A stretch of DNA of 6,281 nt from an uncultured Oscillospiraceae bacterium. GTDB lineage: Bacteria; Bacillota; Clostridia; Oscillospirales; Oscillospiraceae. This document shows positions 1 to 5,257 of the stretch, one piece after another. The notes under the pieces were generated by a model. The model had not been told where the DNA came from, made no database searches, and was given only the letters and a program-made list of their open reading frames with translations. The stretch is taken from NCBI GenBank assembly GCA_934589525.1, contig CAKTOB010000051.1:1-6281 (forward strand). The letters run 5' to 3'. The translations under genes were made by a program, and so were the position numbers. The stretch's first letter is position 1. Every line of letters starts with the position of its first letter.

Positions 1-45
1 TTGCAGGGTGACTTGCCGGGAAGATAGGTAATGCCAACACAAGAT

Positions 46-75
46 AACCGCTTCGTGAAAACGAGGCGGTTTTTT
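46..75 (+). terminator. Intrinsic terminator of a gene left of the window
   Basis: The arms AACCGCTTCGT (46-56) and ACGAGGCGGTT (61-71) form an 11-bp stem with one G:T wobble, closed by a GAAA tetraloop and followed by a T-run to 75. This is a canonical rho-independent terminator reading on the plus strand. The bases before it (1-45) hold in-frame stops at 25-27 and 29-31, one of which may end the upstream gene. Too little is present to identify that gene. Confidence 0.85.
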
Positions 76-106
76 CTGATGGGTTCGGGGTCTATTTTCA
101 CAATGC

Positions 107-148
107 AAAACCACGGGGACGGCCCAAACACCGTTCCCGTGGTTTTTT
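107..148 (+). terminator. Second intrinsic terminator, in tandem with the first
   Basis: A 14-bp stem (109-122 with 131-144, one G:T wobble) encloses an 8-base loop and is followed by a run of six T. The arm is preceded by four A, so it could also stop transcription coming from the right. It lies about 30 bases after the first terminator with no room for a gene between them, so it looks like a back-up that insulates the downstream two-component operon from upstream readthrough. Confidence 0.85.
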
Positions 149-185
149 GCAGACCGTCCCCCAAAAAGCAGGGACCTTCGTCTGC
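149..185. other. Interrupted inverted repeat between terminator and promoter
   Basis: GCAGAC (149-154) pairs with GTCTGC (180-185), and inside it GTCCC (156-160) pairs with GGGAC (171-175). There is no T-run on either side, so this is not a terminator. It lies upstream of the regulator promoter and outside the predicted transcript. It may be a protein-binding palindrome or a chance fold. The rest of 186-211 shows nothing I can name. Confidence 0.3.
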
Positions 186-214
186 CTGTGGGTGGGAGGG
201 GAAGACCGCAGCCG

Positions 215-231
215 GTAATAAAACCGTAATA
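215..231 (+). promoter_or_regulatory. Putative OmpR-family operator: GTAATA-N5-GTAATA direct repeat
   Basis: The exact hexamer GTAATA occurs at 215-220 and again at 226-231, which is 11 bp start to start. OmpR/PhoB-family regulators bind as head-to-tail dimers to direct repeats with about 11-bp spacing, usually just upstream of or over the -35 region. This repeat covers roughly -50 to -34 relative to a start site predicted near 265, so it is well placed for activation by the regulator encoded directly downstream. Binding by that regulator is inference. Confidence 0.55.
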
Positions 232-249
232 CCATGACGGGAGCGGATG

Positions 250-258
250 TGCTATAAT
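250..258 (+). promoter_or_regulatory. Extended -10 promoter of the two-component operon
   Basis: TGCTATAAT is a perfect extended -10 element (TGnTATAAT), with the TATAAT hexamer at 253-258. No hexamer 16-18 bp upstream resembles TTGACA well (best 3 of 6 at 229-234). That is typical of extended -10 or activator-dependent promoters. The start site should fall near 265, giving a short leader of about 20 bases that carries the ribosome binding site at 268-279. Confidence 0.7.
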
Positions 259-283
259 GCAGATAAAGAAAGGGGGCGGTGCT

Positions 284-949
284 GTGGCGGAAAACAGGCT
301 GCTGGTCATTGAGGACGACCCGGAAATATCCAAGGCCTTGTGCCGGAATTTGCGCTGGGCGGGGTACAGTGTGACCCATTTTGCTCATGGCGGGCAGGCC
401 TTGGAGGCACTGGAACAGGATCGGTTTTACGATTTGGCGTTGCTTGATATGATGCTGCCGGGGGTGGATGGCTTTGGGCTGCTGCCCAGGCTGCGGGAAT
501 ACGGGATTCCGGTGATCTGTCTCACGGCGCTGACGGATGAACAGTCGGAAATCCGGGGTCTGCGGGAGGGGGCAGAGGATTATATTCCCAAGCCCTTCCG
601 GATGGCGGCCCTTCTGGTGCGGATCGAAAAGGTGCTGGAGCGCAGCGGGAAACTAAACCAGATTTACCGCTTTCGGGACTTGGAGCTGGACGGCCAAAAC
701 CGGGTGCTGCGGCGGGGAAACACCGTTATTGCCCTGCCGCCCATGGAAATGGAGGTGCTGACGGTGCTGATGAAAAACAAAAACCGCACGGTCTCCCGGG
801 AAGAAATTCTCAAAGCCATCTGGGGCTATGATTACTTCGGAGACCTGCGGACGGTAGATGTGCGCATTGCGAATCTGCGTAAAAAGCTGGGCCTTTCCCG
901 GGAGATCCGGACCGTGCCCAGAAGCGGTTACAGATTGGAGGAGCTATGA
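284..949 (+). CDS. OmpR/PhoB-family response regulator
   Basis: This is the DNA-binding response regulator of a two-component system and acts in the cytoplasm. I start it at GTG 284 (221 aa): AAAGGGGG at 269-276 is a good ribosome binding site 7 bases upstream, and the only upstream ATG in frame (257) overlaps the -10 hexamer and precedes the likely transcription start. Residues 1-118 are a receiver domain with acidic pocket E10/D11, phosphoacceptor D55 in the LALLDMMLP motif, T81, and K103 in DYIPKPF. Residues about 127-221 are a winged-helix (Trans_reg_C) domain ending in the GYRLEEL wing. Length and architecture are normal for the family. Its stop overlaps the kinase start (ATGA), so the two are translationally coupled and almost certainly partners. 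The signal is unknown. The direct repeat upstream suggests autoregulation. Confidence 0.95.
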   Translation: MAENRLLVIEDDPEISKALCRNLRWAGYSVTHFAHGGQALEALEQDRFYDLALLDMMLPGVDGFGLLPRLREYGIPVICLTALTDEQSEIRGLREGAEDYIPKPFRMAALLVRIEKVLERSGKLNQIYRFRDLELDGQNRVLRRGNTVIALPPMEMEVLTVLMKNKNRTVSREEILKAIWGYDYFGDLRTVDVRIANLRKKLGLSREIRTVPRSGYRLEEL

Positions 950-2310
950 AACTGAGATGGAAGCTGGCGGGACTCTGCGCGGCGGTAATGGCGGTGCTGT
1001 CCCTGGGGCTGGCAAAAAACATGTATGCCCAGGTGCTGCGGCAGACCTGTAGTGTTCACGAGGCCGCCCTGGAGCAGCAGCTAAAACAAATCCGCACATC
1101 CTTTGAGGAGCAGGGGGCAAAAATCTGCGCCCAGCTGCCGGATTCTCCGGGCCGGGAGATTTTGCTCCGGGATTTGTTTCAGTCCCTGGTCACCGGCCCG
1201 GCGGTGCTGCGGCTGGACGGAAAAACGGTATATGATTCCACCAATCAAATCTTTCCTGAAGGTGATGCCAGGCAAGGCAGCTGGGGAAGTCTGGAGAGCA
1301 CCTATGACTACATCCGGGCGGCCTGTGGCAGTTCTCTGGACTCCGGCCCCACATACGAACTCTATCTTCTGGAAAATTTCCGGGGAACCTACAGCCGGAT
1401 GGAAGCGCTTTACCGGGGATTCTTAAAGTCTGCTGCCATGACCCTGGTGGCCGGGGTGGCGGTGCTGGTGCTGATCCTCTGGCGGTCCCTTCGGCCCCTG
1501 GGGCAGCTGCAGCAGGCGGCGGCCCGCATTGCGGACGGTGCCTACGACCAGCGGGCCACGGTCAAGCGGAAAGACGAGGTGGGGCTTCTTGCCGGGGATT
1601 TTAACCGGATGGCCCAGGCGGTGCAGAGCCATATTGAGGAGCTGACGGAGCAAAACCGGCGGCAGCAGCAGTTTTTGCGGGCGGTGACCCACGAATTCAA
1701 GACCCCCATGACTTCTTTGCTTCTGAATGTGGAGACCCTGGAAACCATGGCCCTGCCGGAGCCGGAACGGCAGGATATTCTGAGCGATATGGACCGTCAG
1801 CTGACCTATCTGGAGGCCCTGGTGCAAAAGCTACTGAAGCTTCTGACCCTGGGCCAGGCTCCAAGCCGGGAGGCGGTGGAAAAAGCCTGGCTCGTTGAGC
1901 AAATTCAGGCCCTGTGCGGAGGAATAGCACAGCAGCGGGGCGTATCCCTGGAATTGGAACGGGATGACGAGCCTCTTTGGGGGGATGGAGAACTGCTTTG
2001 TGCGGCCCTGCGGAATCTGACGGAAAACGCCGTTCACGCTTCCCCTCCCGGCTCTGTCGTCACCCTGCGGCTGCTGGGCCAGACCCTGGAGGTAGAGGAC
2101 CGGGGCTGCGGCATCCCGGAAGAGCAGATTCCCAGGCTGACGGAGCCCTTTTATACCGTAGACCCCTCCAGGAGCAAGGGCCAGGGCGGCGTTGGCCTGG
2201 GCCTGTCCCTGGTAAAGGCCATGATGGATGCCCAGGGCGGCGAACTTCAAATCGAAAGCACCCCCGGTCAGGGGACCGTTGCCCGGCTGTTGCTGCCAAA
2301 GGAGGAATAA
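946..2310 (+). CDS. Membrane sensor histidine kinase, partner of the upstream regulator
   Basis: This 454-aa protein senses an extracytoplasmic signal and phosphorylates the regulator encoded upstream. It starts at ATG 946 inside the regulator stop, with GGAGGAG at 937-943 as a close ribosome binding site. A first membrane helix lies at residues about 7-28, an external sensor region at about 29-160 that I cannot assign to a family, and a second helix at about 162-180. A HAMP linker follows at about 181-235. The HisKA domain has the phosphoacceptor H249 in VTHEFKTP. The ATPase domain shows the N box (LTENAVHA, N361), G1 (DRGCGI, 385-390), F box (PFY, 401-403) and G2 (GGVGLGL, 414-420). All catalytic motifs are intact, so it should be an active kinase. 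The layout is that of the PhoR/VanS type, but the ligand cannot be read from the sequence. Confidence 0.95.
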   Translation: MKLRWKLAGLCAAVMAVLSLGLAKNMYAQVLRQTCSVHEAALEQQLKQIRTSFEEQGAKICAQLPDSPGREILLRDLFQSLVTGPAVLRLDGKTVYDSTNQIFPEGDARQGSWGSLESTYDYIRAACGSSLDSGPTYELYLLENFRGTYSRMEALYRGFLKSAAMTLVAGVAVLVLILWRSLRPLGQLQQAAARIADGAYDQRATVKRKDEVGLLAGDFNRMAQAVQSHIEELTEQNRRQQQFLRAVTHEFKTPMTSLLLNVETLETMALPEPERQDILSDMDRQLTYLEALVQKLLKLLTLGQAPSREAVEKAWLVEQIQALCGGIAQQRGVSLELERDDEPLWGDGELLCAALRNLTENAVHASPPGSVVTLRLLGQTLEVEDRGCGIPEEQIPRLTEPFYTVDPSRSKGQGGVGLGLSLVKAMMDAQGGELQIESTPGQGTVARLLLPKEE

Positions 2311-2312
2311 AG

Positions 2313-3605
2313 ATGAAACGAACCGCATTATTGCTTTCTCTGTGCCTGCTGCTTACCGGCTGCGCCCACGAAGTTGCCCCCACAGAGCCTACCAGCGGCC
2401 AGCAAGCCCTCTGGGCCACCCAGGCCGGGGAAACTTGGCAGGAGCTGACGCTGCCGGACCGGTTTACGGCCCATTGGACCGACACCCTCCGGGCCGATGC
2501 CCGGGTCACTGCCTCCCAGGGCACCAAAATGCCCCTGGCCTTCATCCGGCGGCACCGCCTCACCCAGGAAGACCTGGACCGGCTGCTGGCCGCCTTTGCC
2601 AAGGGAAACCCCTGCCGGGGGAATGGGGTGGAGACCAAGCAGTCCGCACAACTCCAAATCGATATACTCCACCAGAACTATGATGGAGCGCAGTGGCCGA
2701 AGGATGCGGAAGCCCAGCTCAAAAAACTGGAAAGGAGCCTGAAAAGGCTGCCGGATGAAGCAGACCTTCCACCAATCACCAGCTTTTGGCACGATGAGGG
2801 CTTTGACTGCCCCGTGTTCTACGGAGAAACGACTGTAGACGGTACCGACTGGGAGTTCCAAATCATCGATAACGGGACAACCATGACCCATGCTTTGTGC
2901 TACGAAAAAACCTATGGCCCATACGGCGCCAGCCGGATACAGCTGGAAGCCGGGCAGAATATTTCTTGTGTGCAGCCGCCCCAGCAGATCACCCAGGAGG
3001 AAGCCAAGGCCCTGGGCGATCAGCTCATGGAGGCCCTGGGCCAGACCAACATGGTCTGCGATGACATCCGTCAGGGCCTCAACGGGGCCCAGCTTCTGTG
3101 CTATGTGCCCACCATCCAGGGCATCCGGCTGTCCGCCATTGCCCGGGAGCACCGGAACGCCCAGGGGGAGATCAGCCCTTATGTGGCCTACCAGTACACC
3201 CGGGATATAGACGGCGGCAACTACTGGGACGACGCCCAAATCCTTTTGGAGGTCGGCACGAAGGGCATTCTGGCATTTCGCTGGACCATGCCCTTTGATG
3301 TCACGGAGCTTGTGACAGATCAGGCAAGGCTTTTGAATTTTGATACCGTTGCCCAAATCGCCCGGGACATTCTGCCCCAGGTCGTGACCTTGCCCCAAGG
3401 CACCAAAACCGCCACCGTTGACCGGGTAGATTTGACGCTGATGCAAGTCCACGACAAAGGAAGCGACACCGCCACCGTCCTGCCGGTGTGGGACTTCTGG
3501 GCCACCATCACCGAGGAGTACAACGAAGACACCCCCATCCGCCGGGTCCTGTTGACCCTCAACGCCATAGACGGAAGCGTGATCCGGCGGGAGAACGGGT
3601 ATTGA
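2313..3605 (+). CDS. Secreted lipoprotein of unknown function in the two-component operon
   Basis: This 430-aa protein starts at ATG 2313, two bases after the kinase stop, behind an excellent site AAAGGAGG (2298-2304). The reading frame is open further upstream, but that part only shadows the kinase gene. Residues 1-16 are a lipoprotein signal peptide with lipobox LTGC, and C17 is the predicted lipidated cysteine, so the mature protein should sit on the outer face of the membrane. No enzyme motif is visible. The C-terminal half carries conserved-looking segments: AFRWTMPFDVTELV (321-334), LPVWDFW (390-396) and LLTLNAIDGSVI (413-424). From memory these resemble clostridial lipoproteins grouped as DUF6034, and more loosely the PepSY/YycI-like fold of accessory proteins encoded beside WalRK. 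Both are tentative. Tight coupling to the kinase suggests that it is either an external accessory of the sensor or an output of the system. No clear terminator follows it. Confidence 0.88.
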   Translation: MKRTALLLSLCLLLTGCAHEVAPTEPTSGQQALWATQAGETWQELTLPDRFTAHWTDTLRADARVTASQGTKMPLAFIRRHRLTQEDLDRLLAAFAKGNPCRGNGVETKQSAQLQIDILHQNYDGAQWPKDAEAQLKKLERSLKRLPDEADLPPITSFWHDEGFDCPVFYGETTVDGTDWEFQIIDNGTTMTHALCYEKTYGPYGASRIQLEAGQNISCVQPPQQITQEEAKALGDQLMEALGQTNMVCDDIRQGLNGAQLLCYVPTIQGIRLSAIAREHRNAQGEISPYVAYQYTRDIDGGNYWDDAQILLEVGTKGILAFRWTMPFDVTELVTDQARLLNFDTVAQIARDILPQVVTLPQGTKTATVDRVDLTLMQVHDKGSDTATVLPVWDFWATITEEYNEDTPIRRVLLTLNAIDGSVIRRENGY

Positions 3606-3608
3606 AAA

Positions 3609-3659
3609 ATTGACAATTGACAATGGACAATTGACAATTAGCGTAGTTGACAGTGGACA
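3609..3659. repeat. Tandem heptamer repeat (ATTGACA family)
   Basis: Four consecutive heptamers read ATTGACA, ATTGACA, ATGGACA and ATTGACA (3609-3636). After a 9-base interruption come GTTGACA and GTGGACA (3646-3659). The array starts 3 bases after the lipoprotein stop. Arrays of this heptamer are scattered between genes in many gut bacteria and often give spurious proteins rich in LSIVNCQ; that is from memory. The embedded TTGACA strings resemble -35 boxes, but none has a -10 hexamer at the right distance. Confidence 0.85.
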
Positions 3660-3680
3660 GTTATTGGGGAGCGGGGGGCA

Positions 3681-3833
3681 CTTGCCTCTCCCTTTGGGAG
3701 AGGTGGCCGAGCGCAGCGAGGACGGAGAGGGTCAACGTTGAGGATGGCAAATGACGTTATTATTCAACAAAACGTCGCAAGGCCCTCTCAGTCTCGGCTG
3801 CGCCGAGCCAGCTCTCCCAGAGGGAGAGCCAAG
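3681..3833. repeat. MITE-like palindromic element with 51-bp terminal inverted repeats
   Basis: The left arm (3681-3731) and the reverse complement of the right arm (3783-3833) match at 41 of 51 positions by hand alignment, without gaps. Each arm also folds on itself: CTCTCCC/GGGAGAG at 3686-3702 with the equivalent at 3812-3828, and CTCGGC/GCCGAG at 3793-3807 on the right. The 51-bp centre carries its own GACGTT/AACGTC hairpin (3753-3758 with 3771-3776). There is no coding capacity. The size, long imperfect inverted repeats and intergenic position fit a miniature inverted-repeat element or large REP-like sequence. I find no convincing target-site duplication; GGGC appears on both flanks but is only 4 bases. 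It separates convergent genes and could also help end transcription. Confidence 0.75.
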
Positions 3834-3836
3834 GGG

Positions 3837-3857
3837 CTGCGCTCCCTCGGAATGACA
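3837..3857. repeat. Short repeat-family fragment next to the palindromic element
   Basis: The string GCGCTCCCTCGGAATGACA and its flanks resemble, from memory, another common intergenic repeat of Oscillospiraceae genomes. Its reverse complement begins TGTCATTCCGAGGGAGCG, and the GGGAGCG part recurs at 3667-3673, left of the inverted-repeat element. It may therefore be the outer edge of a larger, more decayed element. No copy elsewhere in the window supports it further. Confidence 0.35.
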
Positions 3858-3880
3858 TGACGGGGTGGTTCCGGTTGTCC

Positions 3881-3945
3881 GCAGGGGCTGTATTTGCGAC
3901 AGAAGCCCTGCCGACACGGTACAAGAGCATCCCCGGCGCAGCCGG
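3881..3945 (-). other. Two small hairpins downstream of the acetyltransferase gene
   Basis: CCGGC/GCCGG with a 3-base loop (3933-3945) lies one base beyond the acetyltransferase stop codon. GCAGGG/CCCTGC plus CTGT/ACAG with a small internal loop occupies 3881-3911. Neither is followed by a T-run on the minus strand, so they are not standard intrinsic terminators. They may stabilise the 3' end or act with another factor. Confidence 0.3.
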
Positions 3946-3946
3946 A

Positions 3947-5065
3947 TCAGGGACGCTCTGCCCACTCCCGGCGCAGAATCGCGTAGTGTGCGGTGTCGCA
4001 CAGCCCCTGGTTGTTCCAGTCCGCTTCCCGGGCGGTGCCTTCGTAGGTCATGCCGCATTTGCGCATGACGTCGCCGGAGTGGGGATTGTGGGGGTCGTGG
4101 CGGGATTCGATACGGTTAAAGCCCACTTCCTCAAAGAGAAACCGTAGAACAGCCTCCAGGGCTTCGGACATGACACCTTTGTGCCACCAGTGTTCCCCGA
4201 TGCAGTAGCCGATTTCGGTGGAGCCGATTTTATCATCCACTTGGCGGGCGGTGATGTTCCCGATGGGTTCCCCCAGGGATTTGAGGACGATCATCCAGTT
4301 GTAGCTCTTCGGGGAGGCGCATTCCTCAATCCAGCCGCTTAAAACCTGTTTTGTAACATCCAGGTCGGCATGGGGCGGCCAGGTCAGGAATTTCGTCACC
4401 TCCGGGTTGGAAGCCCAGTTGCGGTACATGGGCTCGGCATCGCTGATCTCTGCCCGGCGCAGGAGCAGACGGGGCGTTTCAATGGTTTGGCTGCCCTTGT
4501 GGGTCAGCAGACGGCGGCCCTTGGGATTGTAGAGAATGGACTCTTCGGAATTTTCAACGGTGCCGTACCGGGTCTCATAGTTGCAGGTTTTGATGTACCG
4601 GAAGCCGCATTTTTGGATGACCCGGGCGGATTGCCGGTTCCAATCAAAATGCCCCACCAGAAGAAAATCCAATCCGGCGGTGTCAAACAGATAGGCAGTC
4701 ACGGCCTTCACGGCCTCGGGCATCAGCCCCCGGCCCCAGTAGTCCCGGGAGAGTGTATAGCCCAGCTCCCGGCCCCGGAGCCAGGCAAGCTCCGGGTAAT
4801 GTTCTTCGTTATATTCTTCGATCCCCAGAGCGCCGATGACCTTGCCCTCATACTCCAGAGCAAAGGTCTTCTTATGGGCGATAAAGTCCTTTAGAATGGT
4901 CCGGGATTCCTCAATATCCTTGTGGGGCGTCCACCCGGCCATCTGGCCCACGCCGTCTACCTTGGCGTAGGCGTAAAAGTCCTCCAGGTCGCTCTCCCGC
5001 CAGGGCCGCAGGGTCAGGCGGGGGGAGCGCAGGGTGATGCCGGAAATATCAATGGGTGCGTTCAT
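3947..5065 (-). CDS. Tandem-domain GNAT acetyltransferase (RimJ/RimL-like)
   Basis: This 372-aa protein consists of two complete GNAT N-acetyltransferase domains in a row, joined by a short basic linker (about 180-190). Such enzymes move an acetyl group from acetyl-CoA to an amine. Domain 1 (about 9-178) has the acetyl-CoA loop YWGRGLMPEA (109-118), N143 and KCGF (152-155). Domain 2 (about 195-372) opens with TPRLLLRRAE, has IGY (285-287), a loop WWHKGVMSEA (293-302) in which the first glycine is replaced by H295, N327, and KCGM (336-339), and ends in YAILRREW. Both resemble the RimJ/RimL (Acetyltransf_3) branch, whose members acetylate protein N-termini, antibiotics or other small amines. 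Single-domain relatives are about 170-190 aa, so this is a fusion or internal duplication. The ATG at 5065 follows AAAAGGAGGA (5071-5080). The gene sits behind its own promoter, a 28-codon leader ORF and an attenuator hairpin, which suggests inducible expression, perhaps by ribosome-targeting drugs. The substrate is unknown. Confidence 0.92.
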   Translation of the reverse strand: MNAPIDISGITLRSPRLTLRPWRESDLEDFYAYAKVDGVGQMAGWTPHKDIEESRTILKDFIAHKKTFALEYEGKVIGALGIEEYNEEHYPELAWLRGRELGYTLSRDYWGRGLMPEAVKAVTAYLFDTAGLDFLLVGHFDWNRQSARVIQKCGFRYIKTCNYETRYGTVENSEESILYNPKGRRLLTHKGSQTIETPRLLLRRAEISDAEPMYRNWASNPEVTKFLTWPPHADLDVTKQVLSGWIEECASPKSYNWMIVLKSLGEPIGNITARQVDDKIGSTEIGYCIGEHWWHKGVMSEALEAVLRFLFEEVGFNRIESRHDPHNPHSGDVMRKCGMTYEGTAREADWNNQGLCDTAHYAILRREWAERP

Positions 5066-5085
5066 GATGATCCTCCTTTTTCACG

Positions 5086-5130
5086 AAAAGAACAGCAGCA
5101 GGAAAACCGGGAAGGGTTTCCTGCTGCTGT
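5086..5130 (-). terminator. Attenuator terminator upstream of the acetyltransferase gene
   Basis: On the minus strand ACAGCAGCAGGAAA (complement of 5117-5130) pairs perfectly over 14 bp with TTTCCTGCTGCTGT (complement of 5092-5105), followed by TCTTTT (5091-5086). The T-tract is interrupted by one C, but the stem is strong. It sits between the promoter/leader ORF and the acetyltransferase ribosome binding site, only 6 bases from that site. It would therefore end transcripts before the gene unless prevented. No other terminator is visible after the DAHP synthase gene, so it may serve that transcript too. Confidence 0.75.
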
Positions 5131-5146
5131 GACTTTTGTGTGTGTG

Positions 5147-5233
5147 TCAAACCCAAAAAGCGTACAACAATGCAGGCCCGTAAAAACCGTTTACGGACTT
5201 ACCATTAGGCATGTTCATGGAAGAATACAGCAT
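5147..5233 (-). CDS. 28-residue leader peptide of the acetyltransferase attenuator
   Basis: A small ORF opens with ATG at 5233, 6 bases after the ribosome binding site AAAGAGGTG (complement of 5240-5248), and ends with TGA at 5147-5149. It begins MLYSSMNMPNGK and ends FYGPALLYAFWV, with five aromatic residues in the last twelve. It starts about 18 bases from the predicted transcription start and stops 16 bases before the attenuator stem. Its first codon lies inside one strand of a 10-bp RNA stem whose other strand is in the second half of the same ORF. All this fits a regulatory leader peptide that is translated to sense ribosome movement rather than to make a working protein. I do not recognise the peptide. 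A short secreted or toxic peptide is a less likely alternative. Confidence 0.7.
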   Translation of the reverse strand: MLYSSMNMPNGKSVNGFYGPALLYAFWV

Positions 5234-5257
5234 TGTTGTCACCTCTTTGTTTATGCG

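Larger units (their letters stand above)
5086..5251 (-). promoter_or_regulatory. Leader RNA with mutually exclusive stems (ribosome-mediated attenuator)
   Basis: Four segments can be assigned on the minus-strand transcript. Segment 1 (5230-5239, ACAACAATGC, containing the leader start codon) pairs perfectly over 10 bp with segment 2 (5164-5173, GCATTGTTGT). This encloses a 7-bp hairpin CCGTAAA/TTTACGG (5178-5196). Segment 2, extended to CCTGCATTGTTGT (5164-5176), can instead pair with ACAGCAGCAGG, the 5' arm of the terminator (segment 3, 5120-5130): 5 bp, a 2-base bulge, then 6 bp with one G:U. Segment 3 otherwise pairs with segment 4 (5092-5105) as the terminator. A ribosome held at the first codons would mask segment 1, freeing 2 to capture 3 and allow readthrough. 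The pairings are seen in the sequence; the mechanism is inferred from trp-type and resistance-gene attenuators. Confidence 0.65.

Noticed and set aside
257..283. ATG at 257 as the start of the response regulator
   Set aside because: It overlaps the TATAAT hexamer (253-258), lies before the predicted transcription start and has no ribosome binding site. GTG at 284 has one at the right spacing and matches the family's usual N-terminus.
1977..2312. N-terminal extension of the lipoprotein frame back to 1977
   Set aside because: It lies wholly within the kinase gene in another frame and would bury the lipoprotein signal peptide. The ATG at 2313 has a near-perfect ribosome binding site.
2328..3623. 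Long open frame of 431 codons on the minus strand opposite the lipoprotein gene
   Set aside because: It is the antisense shadow of a GC-rich gene. It begins inside the heptamer repeat, has no ribosome binding site and no recognisable domain.
3610..3652. TTGACA strings in the heptamer array as -35 promoter boxes
   Set aside because: No TATAAT-like hexamer lies 16-18 bp downstream of any of them, and no plus-strand gene follows. The strings are explained by the repeat unit.
3609..3833. Repeat region as a possible CRISPR array
   Set aside because: The units are 7 bp with no unique spacers, and the longer repeats are inverted rather than direct. No cas genes are present.
3675..3837. GGGC on both sides of the palindromic element as a target-site duplication
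   Set aside because: Four G/C bases in a GC-rich spacer occur easily by chance, and the left copy is one base away from the repeat end.
4370..4894. Open frames on the plus strand opposite the acetyltransferase and DAHP synthase genes
   Set aside because: The minus strand encodes clear conserved proteins across these stretches; the plus-strand frames are low-complexity shadows without ribosome binding sites or domains.
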